DNA of 64,000 nucleotides from Phycicoccus sonneratiae (GCF_016887965.1 NZ_JAFDVD010000006.1:62001-126000), one strand, 5' to 3'; positions 25,103 to 34,174 are shown, counted from the first letter of the stretch. The notes: a model not told the origin generated them from the sequence alone. Translations and numbers: made by a program.

Positions 25103-26293
25103 TCAGCCGGAGGCGAACTCGCGCACGATCGCCTCCCAGCGCTCGGGCTCGGTGTTCCACTCCTTGCAGTGCCGGGCCAGCCGCCACTCGTGGAAGGTGA
25201 CGAGGTCGGGGCGGGCCTGGGCGAGGGCGAGCGACGGCCCGAACGGCACGAACTCGTCGTCGGCGGAGTGCACGATCGTGACCGGGTGGTGCAGCTCGTC
25301 GGCGCGGCGCACCCAGTCGGTGAGCGCGAGGTCGACCCCCTCGTGGACGCCGACGAGCCGGTGGCCCCAGCGCCGGCGCATCATCGCCCGGGCCAACGAG
25401 CCGACCGGCCGCGGCAGGTGGTGCTGGCGGGCGTGGTGCGCGAGGACGTCGCCCCAGTCGACGACCGGTGCGTCGAGGAGGACCCGGCTGACGAGGGACG
25501 AGCGTGGCGAACGGTCGAGGACCTGGAGGACGATCGCGCCCCCCATCGACCATCCGCCGAGGAGCAGCTCGGTGGCCCCGCGCGCGACCGCGTACTCCAT
25601 CGCCGCCTCGACGTCGCGCCACTCGGAGAGGCCGAGGGCGTAGCGGCGGTCGGGGCCGGACGGCACGCCCTCGTCGTTGCGGTAGGTCGGGACGAGGCAG
25701 GTCCAGCCCTCGGCGAGCAGCGGTGGGAGGGCGCGGACGGTCTCCTCGCGCCGGGCGCCGCGGCCGTGGACGAGCACCGCCCAACGGGTGGTCGGCACGC
25801 CTCCGGGCGCGACGACCCAGGCCGGCATCGCCCCGAGCTCGCCGTCGTAGGTGACGTGCTCGGTCGGGAGGTCGAGGCTCTCGTCCGGCGGCGACCCGTG
25901 GAAGTATTGGTTCCATCGCGCCGGCCCGGGCGCGAGGACCCCGCGGTCGACGGCGATCAGCTCGCGGCGCACCCGACCGGCGCCGGCGTCGAGCTCGAGG
26001 ACGTCACCGACCCGGGCGTGCCCCTCCCCCTCCTCGAGCCACAGGCCGTAGCGGCCCGGCACGACGGTCTCGGCGGTGGTGTCGAGGGTGATGCTGTGGG
26101 CGTCGGCGGCCCGGACCACGACGTCGTCGGGGCGGCGCGCATCGGGCGTGAGCACCCGACGGGCGAAGTACGCGGCCGCGGCGAACGACCCGCCGCCCGA
26201 GGCCAACGCCGCCGTGCCGCCGACGGCCACCCCGGCGATCGCGGCCCGCCGGGCCCGGCTCGGACGGGCGGGGGCGAGGGGGCTCCCGCTCAC
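25103..26293 (-). CDS. Alpha/beta hydrolase with N-terminal membrane anchor
   Basis: 396 residues. The first 45 contain a basic stretch and a hydrophobic segment (AAIAGVAVGGTAALASGGGSFAAAAYFA), probably a signal anchor. The hydrolase domain has WAVLVHGRGARREE, LLLGGWSMGGAIVLQ (GxSxG as GWSMGG), IVHSADDEFVPFG and a histidine in RLARHCKEW. Such proteins are annotated as prolyl-oligopeptidase-like or acyl esterases. The GTG at 26291-26293 overlaps the ligase stop by 4 bases, so the two are co-transcribed. Confidence 0.77.
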   Translation of the reverse strand: MSGSPLAPARPSRARRAAIAGVAVGGTAALASGGGSFAAAAYFARRVLTPDARRPDDVVVRAADAHSITLDTTAETVVPGRYGLWLEEGEGHARVGDVLELDAGAGRVRRELIAVDRGVLAPGPARWNQYFHGSPPDESLDLPTEHVTYDGELGAMPAWVVAPGGVPTTRWAVLVHGRGARREETVRALPPLLAEGWTCLVPTYRNDEGVPSGPDRRYALGLSEWRDVEAAMEYAVARGATELLLGGWSMGGAIVLQVLDRSPRSSLVSRVLLDAPVVDWGDVLAHHARQHHLPRPVGSLARAMMRRRWGHRLVGVHEGVDLALTDWVRRADELHHPVTIVHSADDEFVPFGPSLALAQARPDLVTFHEWRLARHCKEWNTEPERWEAIVREFASG

Positions 26294-28458
26294 CCGCGGC
26301 CCCCGTCGAGCACGGCGGACAGGTCGTAGGACACCGGCTCGTCGAGCTGGTCGTAGGTGCAGTCGGCGGGCTCCTTGTCGGGGCGCCACCTGACGAACTG
26401 GGCCGTGTGCCGGAACCGCACTCCCTCCATGTGGTCGTAGCGGACCTCGACGACCCGCTCCGGCCGCAGCGGCGTGAACGAGAGGTCCTTGCCGGCGGCC
26501 CACCGGCTGCCCGCGGCGTTCTGCGGCGTGCGGGTGCCCTCCTCCTGCTTCGCCCAGGCCCACGGGTGGTCGTCGAAGTCGGTGACGAGCGGCTGGAGCT
26601 CGTCGAAGAGCTCCTTGCGCCGGGCCATCGGGAAGGCGCCGATGACGCCGACCGAGAGCAGCTGGCCCTCGGCGTCGTGGATGCCGAGCAGGAGGGAGCC
26701 GATGAGGTCGTCGCCGCTCTTGTGCGTGCGGTACCCGGCGACGACGCAGTCGGCGGTGCGCTCGTGCTTGATCTTGAGCATCGTGCGCTTGTCGGGCTCG
26801 TAGGTGCCGTCGACGGGCTTGGCGACGAGGCCGTCGAGCCCGGCGCCCTCGAACTCGGTGAACCACTCCGCGGCGACGTCGGGGTCGGCCGTGGCCGGCG
26901 TGAGGTGGATGGGGGCCCGCGCGTCGGCGAGGGCCTGCTCGAGGAGGCGGCGCCGCTCGGCGAACGGCCGGCCGGTGAGGTCGTCGTCGCCGAGGGCGAG
27001 CAGGTCGAAGGCGACGAAGCGCGCGGGCGTCTCGACGGAGAGCTTCTTCACGCGGCTCGCGGCGGGGTGGATGCGCTGGCTGAGCAGGTCGAAGTCGAGC
27101 CGGTCGTCGTCGGGGCGGACGACGATGATCTCGCCGTCGACGACGCAGCGCTCGGGCAGGTTGGCCAGCGCGGCCTCGACGACCTCGGGGAAGTAGCGGG
27201 TCATCGGCTTCTCGTTGCGGCTGCCGATCTCGACCCGGTCGCCGCTGCGGAAGATGATCGAGCGGAACCCGTCCCACTTGGGCTCGTAGACGACCTCGGT
27301 GTCCCGCAACGGTTTCGCATCGAGGCCCTTGACCGGCTTGGCGAGCATCGGCGGGATCGGCGGCACGAGCGGCATCCCCCACTCCTCGCGCAGCGCGGCG
27401 TCGCGCTCGGCCTTGGGGGCCATGTACTCGTCGTCGGCCTTGTCCTGGCGGCGCTTGCTGGGCTGCACGCGCGGGGGCTCGCCGGGCATCTTCGGGTAGT
27501 CGGGCGGGAAGTTCAGCTCGCCGAGGCCGCGCTCCTCGACATCCCTGTCCCAGAGGGCGATCGCCGTGCTGACGTCGCCGACGGCGTCGTCGATGCCGGC
27601 CCACGCATCGCCGCGGTCCTCGAGGACGTCGGGCACGGTGAGGACCGTGAAGTCGCCGGGCGCGACGGTGGCCAGCTCGTCCCAGGTGACCGGCATCGAG
27701 ACGGGCGCGCCGGGCAGCGGGCGCGGGCTGTAGGCGGAGGCGATGGTGCGGTCGCGGCAGGCCTGGTTGAAGTCGACGAAGACCCGCTCGCCGCGCTCCT
27801 CCTTCCACCACGACGTCGTCACGAGGTCGGGCAGGCGGCGCTCGAGCTCGCGGGCGATGCCGATGACGCCGTGCCGGACGTCGAGGAACTCGTGGGTCGG
27901 CGCGACGCGGGCGTAGACGTGCACGCCGCGGTTGCCGCTCGTCTTGGCCCAGGCGGTGAGCCCGATCTCGCCCATCAGCTCGCGCAGCGCGACGGCGGCC
28001 TCGACGGCGTCGGCGAAGGTGCGGCCGGGCTGCGGGTCGAGGTCGATGCGCAGCTCGTCGGGGTCGTCGTTGTCCCCGGTGCGCACCGGCCACGGGTGGA
28101 ACGTCACGGTGTTCATCTGGACGGCCCAGACGGCGGTGGCGACCTCGTCGACGACGATCTGGGCGTGCCGCCGCCCGCTCGGGTACCGGCAGCTCGTGGT
28201 GCGCACCCAGTCGGGCATCCCCTTCGGGGGGTTCTTCTGGTAGAACTCCTCGCCCTCGATGCCCTCGGGGAAGCGTTGGAGGGTGACCGGGCGGTCGCCG
28301 ATGTGCCGGACGAGGTAGTCGCCGACGGCCGTGACGTACCCCGCGAGGTCGCCCTTGGTGATGCCGGCGTCGGGCCACATCAGCCGGTCGGGGCTGCTGA
28401 GGCGGACCTCCCGGACCCCGTCCGGGCCCTCGACCTCGACGATCTGCGCATCGGCCAT
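26290..28458 (-). CDS. LigD-like fused polymerase/primase and ATP-dependent DNA ligase
   Basis: About 722 residues. The N-terminal LigD polymerase domain (about 15-320) has SSPDRLMWPDAGITKGDLAGYV, the metal aspartates in LRIDLDPQPG (139-141) and KTSGNRGVHVYARV. The ligase domain (about 370-720) has motif I YEPKWDGFRSIIF (Lys394), VVDGEIIVV, LDGLVAKPVDGTYEPDKRTMLKIKHER and the OB fold. The phosphoesterase domain of full LigD is absent. The domain order is polymerase then ligase. No Ku gene is in the window. It probably acts in end joining or gap repair. The ATG at 28456-28458 is used. Confidence 0.88.
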   Translation of the reverse strand: MADAQIVEVEGPDGVREVRLSSPDRLMWPDAGITKGDLAGYVTAVGDYLVRHIGDRPVTLQRFPEGIEGEEFYQKNPPKGMPDWVRTTSCRYPSGRRHAQIVVDEVATAVWAVQMNTVTFHPWPVRTGDNDDPDELRIDLDPQPGRTFADAVEAAVALRELMGEIGLTAWAKTSGNRGVHVYARVAPTHEFLDVRHGVIGIARELERRLPDLVTTSWWKEERGERVFVDFNQACRDRTIASAYSPRPLPGAPVSMPVTWDELATVAPGDFTVLTVPDVLEDRGDAWAGIDDAVGDVSTAIALWDRDVEERGLGELNFPPDYPKMPGEPPRVQPSKRRQDKADDEYMAPKAERDAALREEWGMPLVPPIPPMLAKPVKGLDAKPLRDTEVVYEPKWDGFRSIIFRSGDRVEIGSRNEKPMTRYFPEVVEAALANLPERCVVDGEIIVVRPDDDRLDFDLLSQRIHPAASRVKKLSVETPARFVAFDLLALGDDDLTGRPFAERRRLLEQALADARAPIHLTPATADPDVAAEWFTEFEGAGLDGLVAKPVDGTYEPDKRTMLKIKHERTADCVVAGYRTHKSGDDLIGSLLLGIHDAEGQLLSVGVIGAFPMARRKELFDELQPLVTDFDDHPWAWAKQEEGTRTPQNAAGSRWAAGKDLSFTPLRPERVVEVRYDHMEGVRFRHTAQFVRWRPDKEPADCTYDQLDEPVSYDLSAVLDGGRG

Positions 28459-28535
28459 GGTCGGGAGTCTATGGACGGGCACCGACCTGCGGGTCCGGCG
28501 GGAACCATCCGGTGGGTGCGGTTGTTGGGACGGAC

Positions 28536-28967
28536 ATGACGATGGAGCCCACAGGACGCGAGTACACCGTCGAGCGCTCGGACGCCGAGTGGCGCGAGCA
28601 GCTCTCCCCCGAGGAGTACCAGGTGCTGCGCCGGGCCGGCACCGAGCGGCCGTGGGTCGGCGAGTACACCGACAGCAAGACCGTCGGGGTGTACGCGTGC
28701 CGGGCCTGCGGCGCCGAGCTGTTCGAGTCGGACACGAAGTTCGAGTCGCACTGCGGGTGGCCGTCGTTCTGGAGCCCGCTGGCCGGCGAGTCCGTCGAGC
28801 TGCTCGAGGACCGCTCGATGGGCATGAAGCGCGTCGAGGTGCGGTGCGCGTCGTGCGGCAGCCACCTCGGCCACGTCTTCGAGGGCGAGGGCTTCGACAC
28901 CCCGACCGACCAGCGCTACTGCATCAACTCGATCAGCCTCACCCTCAAGCCCGCCGACCCCGCCTGA
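28536..28967 (+). CDS. msrB: Peptide-methionine (R)-S-oxide reductase
   Basis: 143 residues. Zinc is held by CRACG and CASCG (Cys55, 58, 104, 107), the substrate site by FESHCGWPSFW, and the catalytic cysteine is Cys129 in DQRYCINS. It reduces methionine-R-sulfoxide in oxidised proteins. The ATG at 28536 gives a complete family member; upstream sequence is shared with the divergent ligase promoter. Confidence 0.95.
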   Translation: MTMEPTGREYTVERSDAEWREQLSPEEYQVLRRAGTERPWVGEYTDSKTVGVYACRACGAELFESDTKFESHCGWPSFWSPLAGESVELLEDRSMGMKRVEVRCASCGSHLGHVFEGEGFDTPTDQRYCINSISLTLKPADPA

Positions 28968-29018
28968 AGCCGGCTCGACCTCCCCGCCCAACCCCGCCCC
29001 GCCCCGCCGTCACACGAG

Positions 29019-29092
29019 TATCGGGTGACCCGATAAAGCCGCTCTTCACCCGACAACGATTGTCTGGGGAGGTGCGGTGTTGTCGGGCGAAG
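29019..29092 (+). repeat. Palindrome-hairpin intergenic repeat, copy A (74 bp)
   Basis: A perfect 17-bp palindrome TATCGGGTGACCCGATA (29019-29035) is followed by 8 bases (AAGCCGCT), then by a hairpin with arms CTTCACCCGACAAC (29044-29057) and GTTGTCGGGCGAAG (29079-29092), one mismatch. It lies between the stops of msrB and the AbiEi/DUF559-type gene. Copies B (30139-30193) and C (38616-38689) share the palindrome, the exact 8-nt spacing and the CTTCACC...GAAG hairpin ends. It could also work as a terminator. Confidence 0.8.
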
Positions 29093-29103
29093 GGGGTCGA
29101 CGG

Positions 29104-30024
29104 TCAACCTGCCGGAGGCAGTGCGGCCGATGTGCGCGCCGCCATGAGCCGAGGGCCCAGCACCGACGGTGCCGCCAGCTCGGACCAGATGACTCGCTCG
29201 AACAGGTACCCGGCCCGCCGGCCGCGGTCCTCACGGCGCTTCTCCTTCCACACGACCTCGCCACCCTCGCCGTACTTGACCCGGCCGTCGAACTCGAGGA
29301 CGAGCCTCGTGCCGTCGACCCCGAGGTCGCCGTAACCGAACGTCCCCCACCGGTCCTGGAGGGGCGTTTGGGGTGTCACGCGCCACCCGAGGGCGACGAC
29401 GAACAGGCGCAGGCGGGTCTCGCCGACCGACTCCGCCCGGCCGTCCGCCAGCGCGAGGGTCGTTCGGACCCGGCCGGTGTCGGGCCAGCCGATGGTGCAC
29501 TCCGCCGCGGCCACGATCTGGTCGCGGGTCACCAGGCCGTGGTGGAGCGCATGATCGGCCGCGACGGTGGCGGCCAGGTGCCCGTGGTCGAGCGCAGTCT
29601 GCACGATGGCCGCAGCGAGGTCGTGCGCGGGGTCGACGGGCGAGTGGGCCTCACGCAGAGAGGGGCAGGGCTCCCGGATGCGGCACAGCTCGGTGAGCAC
29701 TTCGCGATGGACGGGCCGGACGAGGTCGGCGCGGTCGGTCCGCACGCCGTACACGGGGACACCTGCCACGACCAGGGCCGAGGCGCCCACGGGTCGGGCA
29801 TCCGGGTAGAGAGCGAGAGCACCGCGTGTCCTGAGCAACAGCCGTTCCTCGAGCCAGGCCTCCCTCCAGGGTCGCACCGCCGAGACCGACCGCGCGACAG
29901 CGTGCACCTCCCCGATCCGACGGAGCCGGGCGAGCTCACGCTCACCCACTCCCGCCGCGCGCGCCTGGGCCGTCGTGAAGACCCCACCCTGGGCGTCAGC
30001 GAGGTCCCGCAGCGGTTCGTCCAT
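29104..30024 (-). CDS. AbiEi antitoxin-domain / DUF559 (Vsr-like fold) protein
   Basis: 306 residues. The N-terminus (MDEPLRDLADAQGGVFTTAQARAAGVGERELARLRRIGEV) is the winged-helix AbiEi-type domain. The C-terminus has LVLEFDGRVKYGEGGEVVWKEKRREDRGRRAGYLFERVIW, the Asp / Glu-Lys pattern of DUF559 and very-short-patch-repair-like nuclease folds. No toxin partner is adjacent. The gene lies between two inverted copies of a palindrome-hairpin repeat, 11 bp from one. Such genes are highly paralogous in actinobacteria. The function is unknown; regulator, nuclease or repeat-associated factor are all possible. Confidence 0.75.
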   Translation of the reverse strand: MDEPLRDLADAQGGVFTTAQARAAGVGERELARLRRIGEVHAVARSVSAVRPWREAWLEERLLLRTRGALALYPDARPVGASALVVAGVPVYGVRTDRADLVRPVHREVLTELCRIREPCPSLREAHSPVDPAHDLAAAIVQTALDHGHLAATVAADHALHHGLVTRDQIVAAAECTIGWPDTGRVRTTLALADGRAESVGETRLRLFVVALGWRVTPQTPLQDRWGTFGYGDLGVDGTRLVLEFDGRVKYGEGGEVVWKEKRREDRGRRAGYLFERVIWSELAAPSVLGPRLMAARTSAALPPAG

Positions 30025-30138
30025 CCCCCCAGCGTCGAGCCGTCGCATCGCCGGCACGAGGTCGTCCCCCTCCCCTGTGGACGAAGGGCGTGCCGTAGGT
30101 CCCTGTGGACGACGCTGCCTCACCCCGACTTCGCCGCG

Positions 30139-30193
30139 CTTTCCCCGGGGAACGGTTCCCCGGGAAAGTGCGGTGGTATCGGGTGACCCGATA
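30139..30193 (-). repeat. Palindrome-hairpin intergenic repeat, copy B (55 bp, inverted)
   Basis: Reading the minus strand, the same 17-bp palindrome (30177-30193) is followed by exactly 8 bases and a compact hairpin at 30139-30168 (CTTTCCC arms with a GGGGAAC/GTTCCCC core). The orientation is opposite to copy A, so the two face each other across the AbiEi/DUF559-type gene. The loop is shorter than in copies A and C. Confidence 0.75.
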
Positions 30194-30236
30194 CTCGCGA
30201 GGTGGACGGGAGCGGCGGGAGGGGCCGCCGCGGCGG

Positions 30237-30962
30237 TCAGCGCTGGCGGTGCACCAGGGTGCGGACGGGCACGCGGGGGCCGGTGTAGAACGGCACCTCC
30301 TCGCGCACGTGCCGCCGGGCGCCGGAGGCCCGCAGCTCGCGCATGAGGTCGACGATGCGGTGCAGCTCGTCGGCCTCGAACGCCAGGATCCACTCGTAGT
30401 CGTTCAGGGCGAACGACGCGATGGTGTTGGCCCGCACGTCCGGGTACTCGCGCGCCATCTGGCCGTGCTCGACGAGCAGGTCGCGCCGCTCCTTGTCGTC
30501 GAGCAGGTACCAGTCGTAGGACCGCACGAACGGGTAGACGCACACGTAGTCGCGCGGCTCCTCGTCGGACATGAACGCCGGGATGTGGCTCTTGTTGAAC
30601 TCCGCCGGCCGGTGCAGCGCCGCCACCGACCACACCGGGTCGAGGTGGTCGCCGTACGCGGTGCGCAGCAGCGCGTGGTACGCCTCCTGGAGCGCCTCGA
30701 TGGTCTCGGCGTGCCACCAGACCATGACGTCGGCGTCGGCGCGCAGCCCGGCGACGTCGTAGGTCCCGCGCACGACGACGCCACGGTCGGCGAGGTCGGT
30801 GAACAGCTCCTCGACCTCGGTGGCGAGCGCGTCGCGGTCCTCGTCGCCGAGGGGCTCGGCGACCGCGAACACCGACCACATGGCGTACCGGATGGAGTCG
30901 TTGATCTCGCGGATGCGGGCAGCGCCCGGCTTCGCGGGGGCAGGGCGGGACGGGGTGCTCAT
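30237..30962 (-). CDS. hemQ: Coproheme decarboxylase HemQ (chlorite dismutase family)
   Basis: About 241 residues of the chlorite-dismutase fold in its actinobacterial HemQ form: [82 protein letters not shown] and [20 protein letters not shown]. It decarboxylates coproheme III to haem b. The ATG at 30960-30962 overlaps the hemY stop by 4 bases, so oxidase and decarboxylase of the coproporphyrin route are coupled. Confidence 0.92.
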   Translation of the reverse strand: MSTPSRPAPAKPGAARIREINDSIRYAMWSVFAVAEPLGDEDRDALATEVEELFTDLADRGVVVRGTYDVAGLRADADVMVWWHAETIEALQEAYHALLRTAYGDHLDPVWSVAALHRPAEFNKSHIPAFMSDEEPRDYVCVYPFVRSYDWYLLDDKERRDLLVEHGQMAREYPDVRANTIASFALNDYEWILAFEADELHRIVDLMRELRASGARRHVREEVPFYTGPRVPVRTLVHRQR

Positions 30963-32398
30963 CGGGACCCTCCTGGGGACGCGGTGGTGCTCATGAGGTG
31001 GTCGGTGACGCCCCGGGCGGCGCGTGCCGCGGAGGCGATGACGGCCGGGACGCCGACGCCGTCGTAGGTCGCCCCCGCGACCTCGACCCCGGGCAGCCGG
31101 GCGACGTCGGCACGCACCGACTCCACCCGCTCGACGTGGCCGACGGCGTACTGCGGCAGGCCGCCGCCCCAGCGCTGGACGTGGTGGTCGACGACGGGCG
31201 GCAGCGGGCGACCGAGGACCTCCCCCACCTCGGCCACGGCGAGCGTGACGAGCTCGGCGTCCTCGCGCTGGAGCACGGCCTCCTCCCGCGCCCGGCCGAG
31301 CGAGGCCCGCAGGTGGACGACGTCGGACGACAGCGAGCCCACCCACTCCCACTTGGCCGCGCTGAACGTCGACGCCTTGACCGCCCGCCCCTCGACCGGA
31401 GGCACGAGGAAGCCCGACCCCGGGAGGTCGCCGAGCCCGTCACGGCGCACGGCGAGGGTGACGACGGCCATCGACGCCGTCTCGACCTCGGCCAGCGCCC
31501 GCGAGGCGACCGGCGCGAGCTCGGCCAGCAGCCGCGAGGTGGGCGTCGGCGGCACGGCGAGGACGACCGCGTCCGCCTCGAGCGCCACGGGGTCCGCGGC
31601 CGACCCGACGACGAGCCGCCAGCGCTCCCCCGCGCGCTCCAGCCCCCGGACGACGGCGCCGGTGCGCAGCAGCACGCCGCGGGTCCGCAGCGACTCGACC
31701 ACCTCGAGGGGCAGCCGGCCCACCCCGCCGCGCACGCCGGTGAAGGGCGAGCGCGGTGCCCCACCCTCGGGCGCCCGCACGGGCAGCGGGGCCAGCAGCG
31801 ACTCGCCCCGCACGGCCCGCTCCCACAGCGCCGGCACGGTGGCGCGCAGCGAGAGCCGGTCGGCGTGGCCGGCGTAGACGCCGCCGAGCAGGGGCTCGAC
31901 GAGCCGGTCGACGACCGCGCGCCCGAGCCGCCGGCCGACGTAGTCTCCGACCGACACGTCCCCCTCGACGACGTCCTCCGGCCACGCCTCCTCGGCGACG
32001 GCCCGCTCGACCTCGTCCTCGCTGAGCAGGCCGAGCGCAGCCCGCGGGTCGGTCGGGACCCCCATGACGGTGGCCCTCGGGAGCGCGTGCAGGGCACCGC
32101 GGCTCCACACGGTCGCCGAGGTCGTGGCGGGGACGACGAGGTCGGCCTCGAGCCCGACGCGGCGCGCGAGGTCGAGCGCCTCGGGCCGGGTGGCGAGCAG
32201 CGACTCCGCGCCCACGTCGACGACGCACCCGGCGACCGGCTCGACCCGCAGCTTGCCGCCGAAGCGGTCGGCGGCCTCGAGCACGGTGACGTTGACGTCC
32301 GGCAGGGCCTCGAGGACCTCGAGCGCGGCCGTCAGCCCGGCGATCCCGCCCCCGACGACCGCGACGTGCGGCCGGTGCGTGACGGCGTCCGAAGGCAT
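30959..32398 (-). CDS. hemY: Coproporphyrinogen/protoporphyrinogen III oxidase
   Basis: 479 residues. [42 protein letters not shown] is the FAD dinucleotide-binding start. [35 protein letters not shown] and the C-terminal [20 protein letters not shown] follow the HemY/HemG flavoprotein family. In actinobacteria it oxidises coproporphyrinogen III to coproporphyrin III. It is followed directly by hemQ; hemE lies about 2.3 kb upstream on the same strand. Confidence 0.92.
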   Translation of the reverse strand: MPSDAVTHRPHVAVVGGGIAGLTAALEVLEALPDVNVTVLEAADRFGGKLRVEPVAGCVVDVGAESLLATRPEALDLARRVGLEADLVVPATTSATVWSRGALHALPRATVMGVPTDPRAALGLLSEDEVERAVAEEAWPEDVVEGDVSVGDYVGRRLGRAVVDRLVEPLLGGVYAGHADRLSLRATVPALWERAVRGESLLAPLPVRAPEGGAPRSPFTGVRGGVGRLPLEVVESLRTRGVLLRTGAVVRGLERAGERWRLVVGSAADPVALEADAVVLAVPPTPTSRLLAELAPVASRALAEVETASMAVVTLAVRRDGLGDLPGSGFLVPPVEGRAVKASTFSAAKWEWVGSLSSDVVHLRASLGRAREEAVLQREDAELVTLAVAEVGEVLGRPLPPVVDHHVQRWGGGLPQYAVGHVERVESVRADVARLPGVEVAGATYDGVGVPAVIASAARAARGVTDHLMSTTASPGGSR

Positions 32399-32476
32399 GG
32401 CGCCAGCGTCTCACGGGCCTTCGCGCAGGTCGGCACCGGTCCCCGGCGGGCACCCGCCCTCCCCGTCCGGCACGAC

Positions 32477-32530
32477 CGTGACCGGACCGGGACCCACCCG
32501 TGACCGGAGGGGTCCCGGTCCGTGACCGGA
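32477..32530. repeat. Three direct repeats CGTGACCGGA at exact 22-bp spacing
   Basis: CGTGACCGGA occurs at 32477, 32499 and 32521, each 22 bp apart (two helical turns). ACCGGGACC and GGTCCCGGT within the spacers also form an inverted pair. The array ends 78 bp before the DUF4349 gene and about 80 bp upstream of divergent hemY, so it may control either. No binding protein is known from sequence. Confidence 0.6.
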
Positions 32531-32608
32531 TCGAGACGCCGGACCGGGAACCTGACGCCCACCCCCGACGCCTCAGCGGCGACCGAGCCACCGACGAAGG
32601 AGCCTCCC

Positions 32609-33595
32609 GTGCGCGCCACCTCCCGTCCCCCCGCCCACCGCGTCGTCGCCCCGCTGCTCGCCGGGGCCCTGGCGATGACCCTGCTCGGCGCGTGCGGCGC
32701 CGGCGACTCCGGCGCCGCCAGCGACGCCGCCGGCGGGGCCTCCTCCGAGCAGTCCTCCGGCACCGCCCGCCAGGACCTCGCCGCCCCGAGCCCCGCGACG
32801 GCCTCGGGCACGGACGAGAAGGCCGGCACGACCTCGGTGGCCGCCGCCGTCGCCGCGCGCAAGCTGGCCCGCCGGGCCGACGTCGCGCTCCAGGTCAAGG
32901 ACGTGGCGCGGGCCGCCTCGACCCTGCGGGCCGTCGCCGCGCAGGCCGGCGGCCTCGTCGTCTCCGAGGAGGTGAGCAGCGACCCGTCGGCGGCCGGCGC
33001 CGCCGAGGACTCGAGCACCGACGCCCGCACCGCGTGGGGCACCATCACCATCTCCGTGCCCACCGAGAAGCTCGACGCGACGCTCGACCAGGTCGCGAAG
33101 GTCGGCACCGTCCTCTCCCGCCAGAGCAGCACCGAGGACGTCACCGGGCAGTACGTCGACACCGCCGCCCGCGTGCAGACGATGAAGGCCAGCGTCGAGC
33201 GGGTCCGCACCCTCATGGCCAAGGCCGACAAGCTCGCCGACGTCGTGAGCCTCGAGGCCGAGCTCTCGAGGCGGCAGGCCGACCTCGAGGCGATGGAGCA
33301 GCAGCTCGCCGCCCTCGACGACCAGGTGACCCTCTCCCCCGTCACGATCCGCCTGAGCACCGACGCCGACGCCCTGGCCCCGCAAGAGGACCCCACCGGC
33401 TTCGTCGCCGGACTCGCGGCGGGATGGGGCGCCTTCACGACCTCCGTCCGGCTGGTGCTGACCCTGCTCGGGGCGCTCCTGCCGTTCGCGGTCGCCGCCG
33501 CGGTCGTCCTCGTCCCCCTCGCCCTCTGGTGGCGCCGGCGCCGGGTCACCGTCTCGACCCCGGCCACGCCCCCGCCGGCCGCGCCCGCCGCCTGA
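32609..33595 (+). CDS. DUF4349 lipoprotein with C-terminal membrane helix
   Basis: 328 residues. The signal peptide ends in the lipobox LLGAC, followed by a Ser/Ala/Gly-rich linker. The DUF4349 core has ADVALQVKDVARAASTLRAVAAQAGGLVVSEE and QSSTEDVTGQYVDTAARVQTMKASVERVRTLMAKADKLADVVSLEAELSRRQADLEAMEQQL (predicted coiled coil). A transmembrane helix (LLGALLPFAVAAAVVLVPLALWW) and basic tail end the protein. It is likely extracytoplasmic, of unknown role. The GTG at 32609 has AGGAG upstream. Direct repeats precede it. Confidence 0.85.
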   Translation: MRATSRPPAHRVVAPLLAGALAMTLLGACGAGDSGAASDAAGGASSEQSSGTARQDLAAPSPATASGTDEKAGTTSVAAAVAARKLARRADVALQVKDVARAASTLRAVAAQAGGLVVSEEVSSDPSAAGAAEDSSTDARTAWGTITISVPTEKLDATLDQVAKVGTVLSRQSSTEDVTGQYVDTAARVQTMKASVERVRTLMAKADKLADVVSLEAELSRRQADLEAMEQQLAALDDQVTLSPVTIRLSTDADALAPQEDPTGFVAGLAAGWGAFTTSVRLVLTLLGALLPFAVAAAVVLVPLALWWRRRRVTVSTPATPPPAAPAA

Positions 33596-33616
33596 CCGGC
33601 GTCAGCCGGCCGGACG

Positions 33617-34165
33617 TCAGGGCCGGAGGACGAGCCGCCAGCGCGTCTCGCCGTCGACCTGCACGGCGGTCCGGACCATCCCGAGGCGCTCGGCCACCCG
33701 TTCGGAGGCCCGGTGACCCGGCCGGACGTAAGCGTGGACCTCGCGGACGGCGCGGCCCCGAAGGTGCGCGAGGACGAGCGCGGCCGCCCGGCCGGCCAGG
33801 CCCCTCCCCTGCCACGGCACGCCGACGACCCACGCGAGCTCGGCGGTGGACCCGCCACGGGTCAGCGTCGCCTGGACGAACCCGACGAGCGGGCCGTCGT
33901 CGCCGTCGCGCACGACCCAGGTGTGCCACTCCTCGTCGGGGTCGACCGGCCCGCGCAGCTGCCCGGCGTACCGAGCACGCAGCTCCCCGACGGTCGGCGG
34001 CTCGCCGCCGATGACGGTGTACAACAACGGATCCGCCAGCACCCCGGCCATCTCCGCCGCGTGGTCGACCCGCAGCGGCTCGAGGTGCAGACCGCCCCCG
34101 GCGAGGGGCACCGTGATCGCCCCGCCCACCGGGTCAGTCCCGCCCACCGGGTCAGTCCCGCCCAC
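33617..34165 (-). CDS. GNAT family N-acetyltransferase
   Basis: Up to 182 residues. LHLEPLRVDHAAEMAGVLADPLLYTVIGGEPPT is the N-terminal GNAT strand-helix, WVVGVPWQGRGLAGRAAALVLAHLRGRAVREVHAYV contains the acetyl-CoA loop (Q-G-R-G-L-A-G), and ASERVAERLGMVRTA is the last helix. The acceptor is unknown. The start is ambiguous: an 18-bp tandem repeat supplies GTG codons at 34165, 34147 and 34129, adding TDPVGG units. The residues before ITVPLAGGG are probably not conserved. Confidence 0.75.
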   Translation of the reverse strand: MGGTDPVGGTDPVGGAITVPLAGGGLHLEPLRVDHAAEMAGVLADPLLYTVIGGEPPTVGELRARYAGQLRGPVDPDEEWHTWVVRDGDDGPLVGFVQATLTRGGSTAELAWVVGVPWQGRGLAGRAAALVLAHLRGRAVREVHAYVRPGHRASERVAERLGMVRTAVQVDGETRWRLVLRP

Positions 34166-34174
34166 CGGGTCAGT
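34121..34174. repeat. 18-bp tandem repeat, three copies
   Basis: The unit CCCGCCCACCGGGTCAGT occurs three times without a gap. On the minus strand each copy carries a TGA and a GTG, so the array spans both the DinB stop and the GNAT start and offers three nested GTG starts. Confidence 0.9.

Noticed and set aside
26407-28539. A 700-codon plus-strand frame antisense to the ligase gene
   Set aside because: Same cause: valine/glycine/glutamate-rich shadow coding with no motif, opposite a clear polymerase-ligase.
30074-30112. Repeated CCTGTGGACGA (30074, 30102) before the AbiEi/DUF559-type gene as part of the repeat family
   Set aside because: It is absent from copies A and C and the spacing is not helical; it is probably chance or a local promoter feature.
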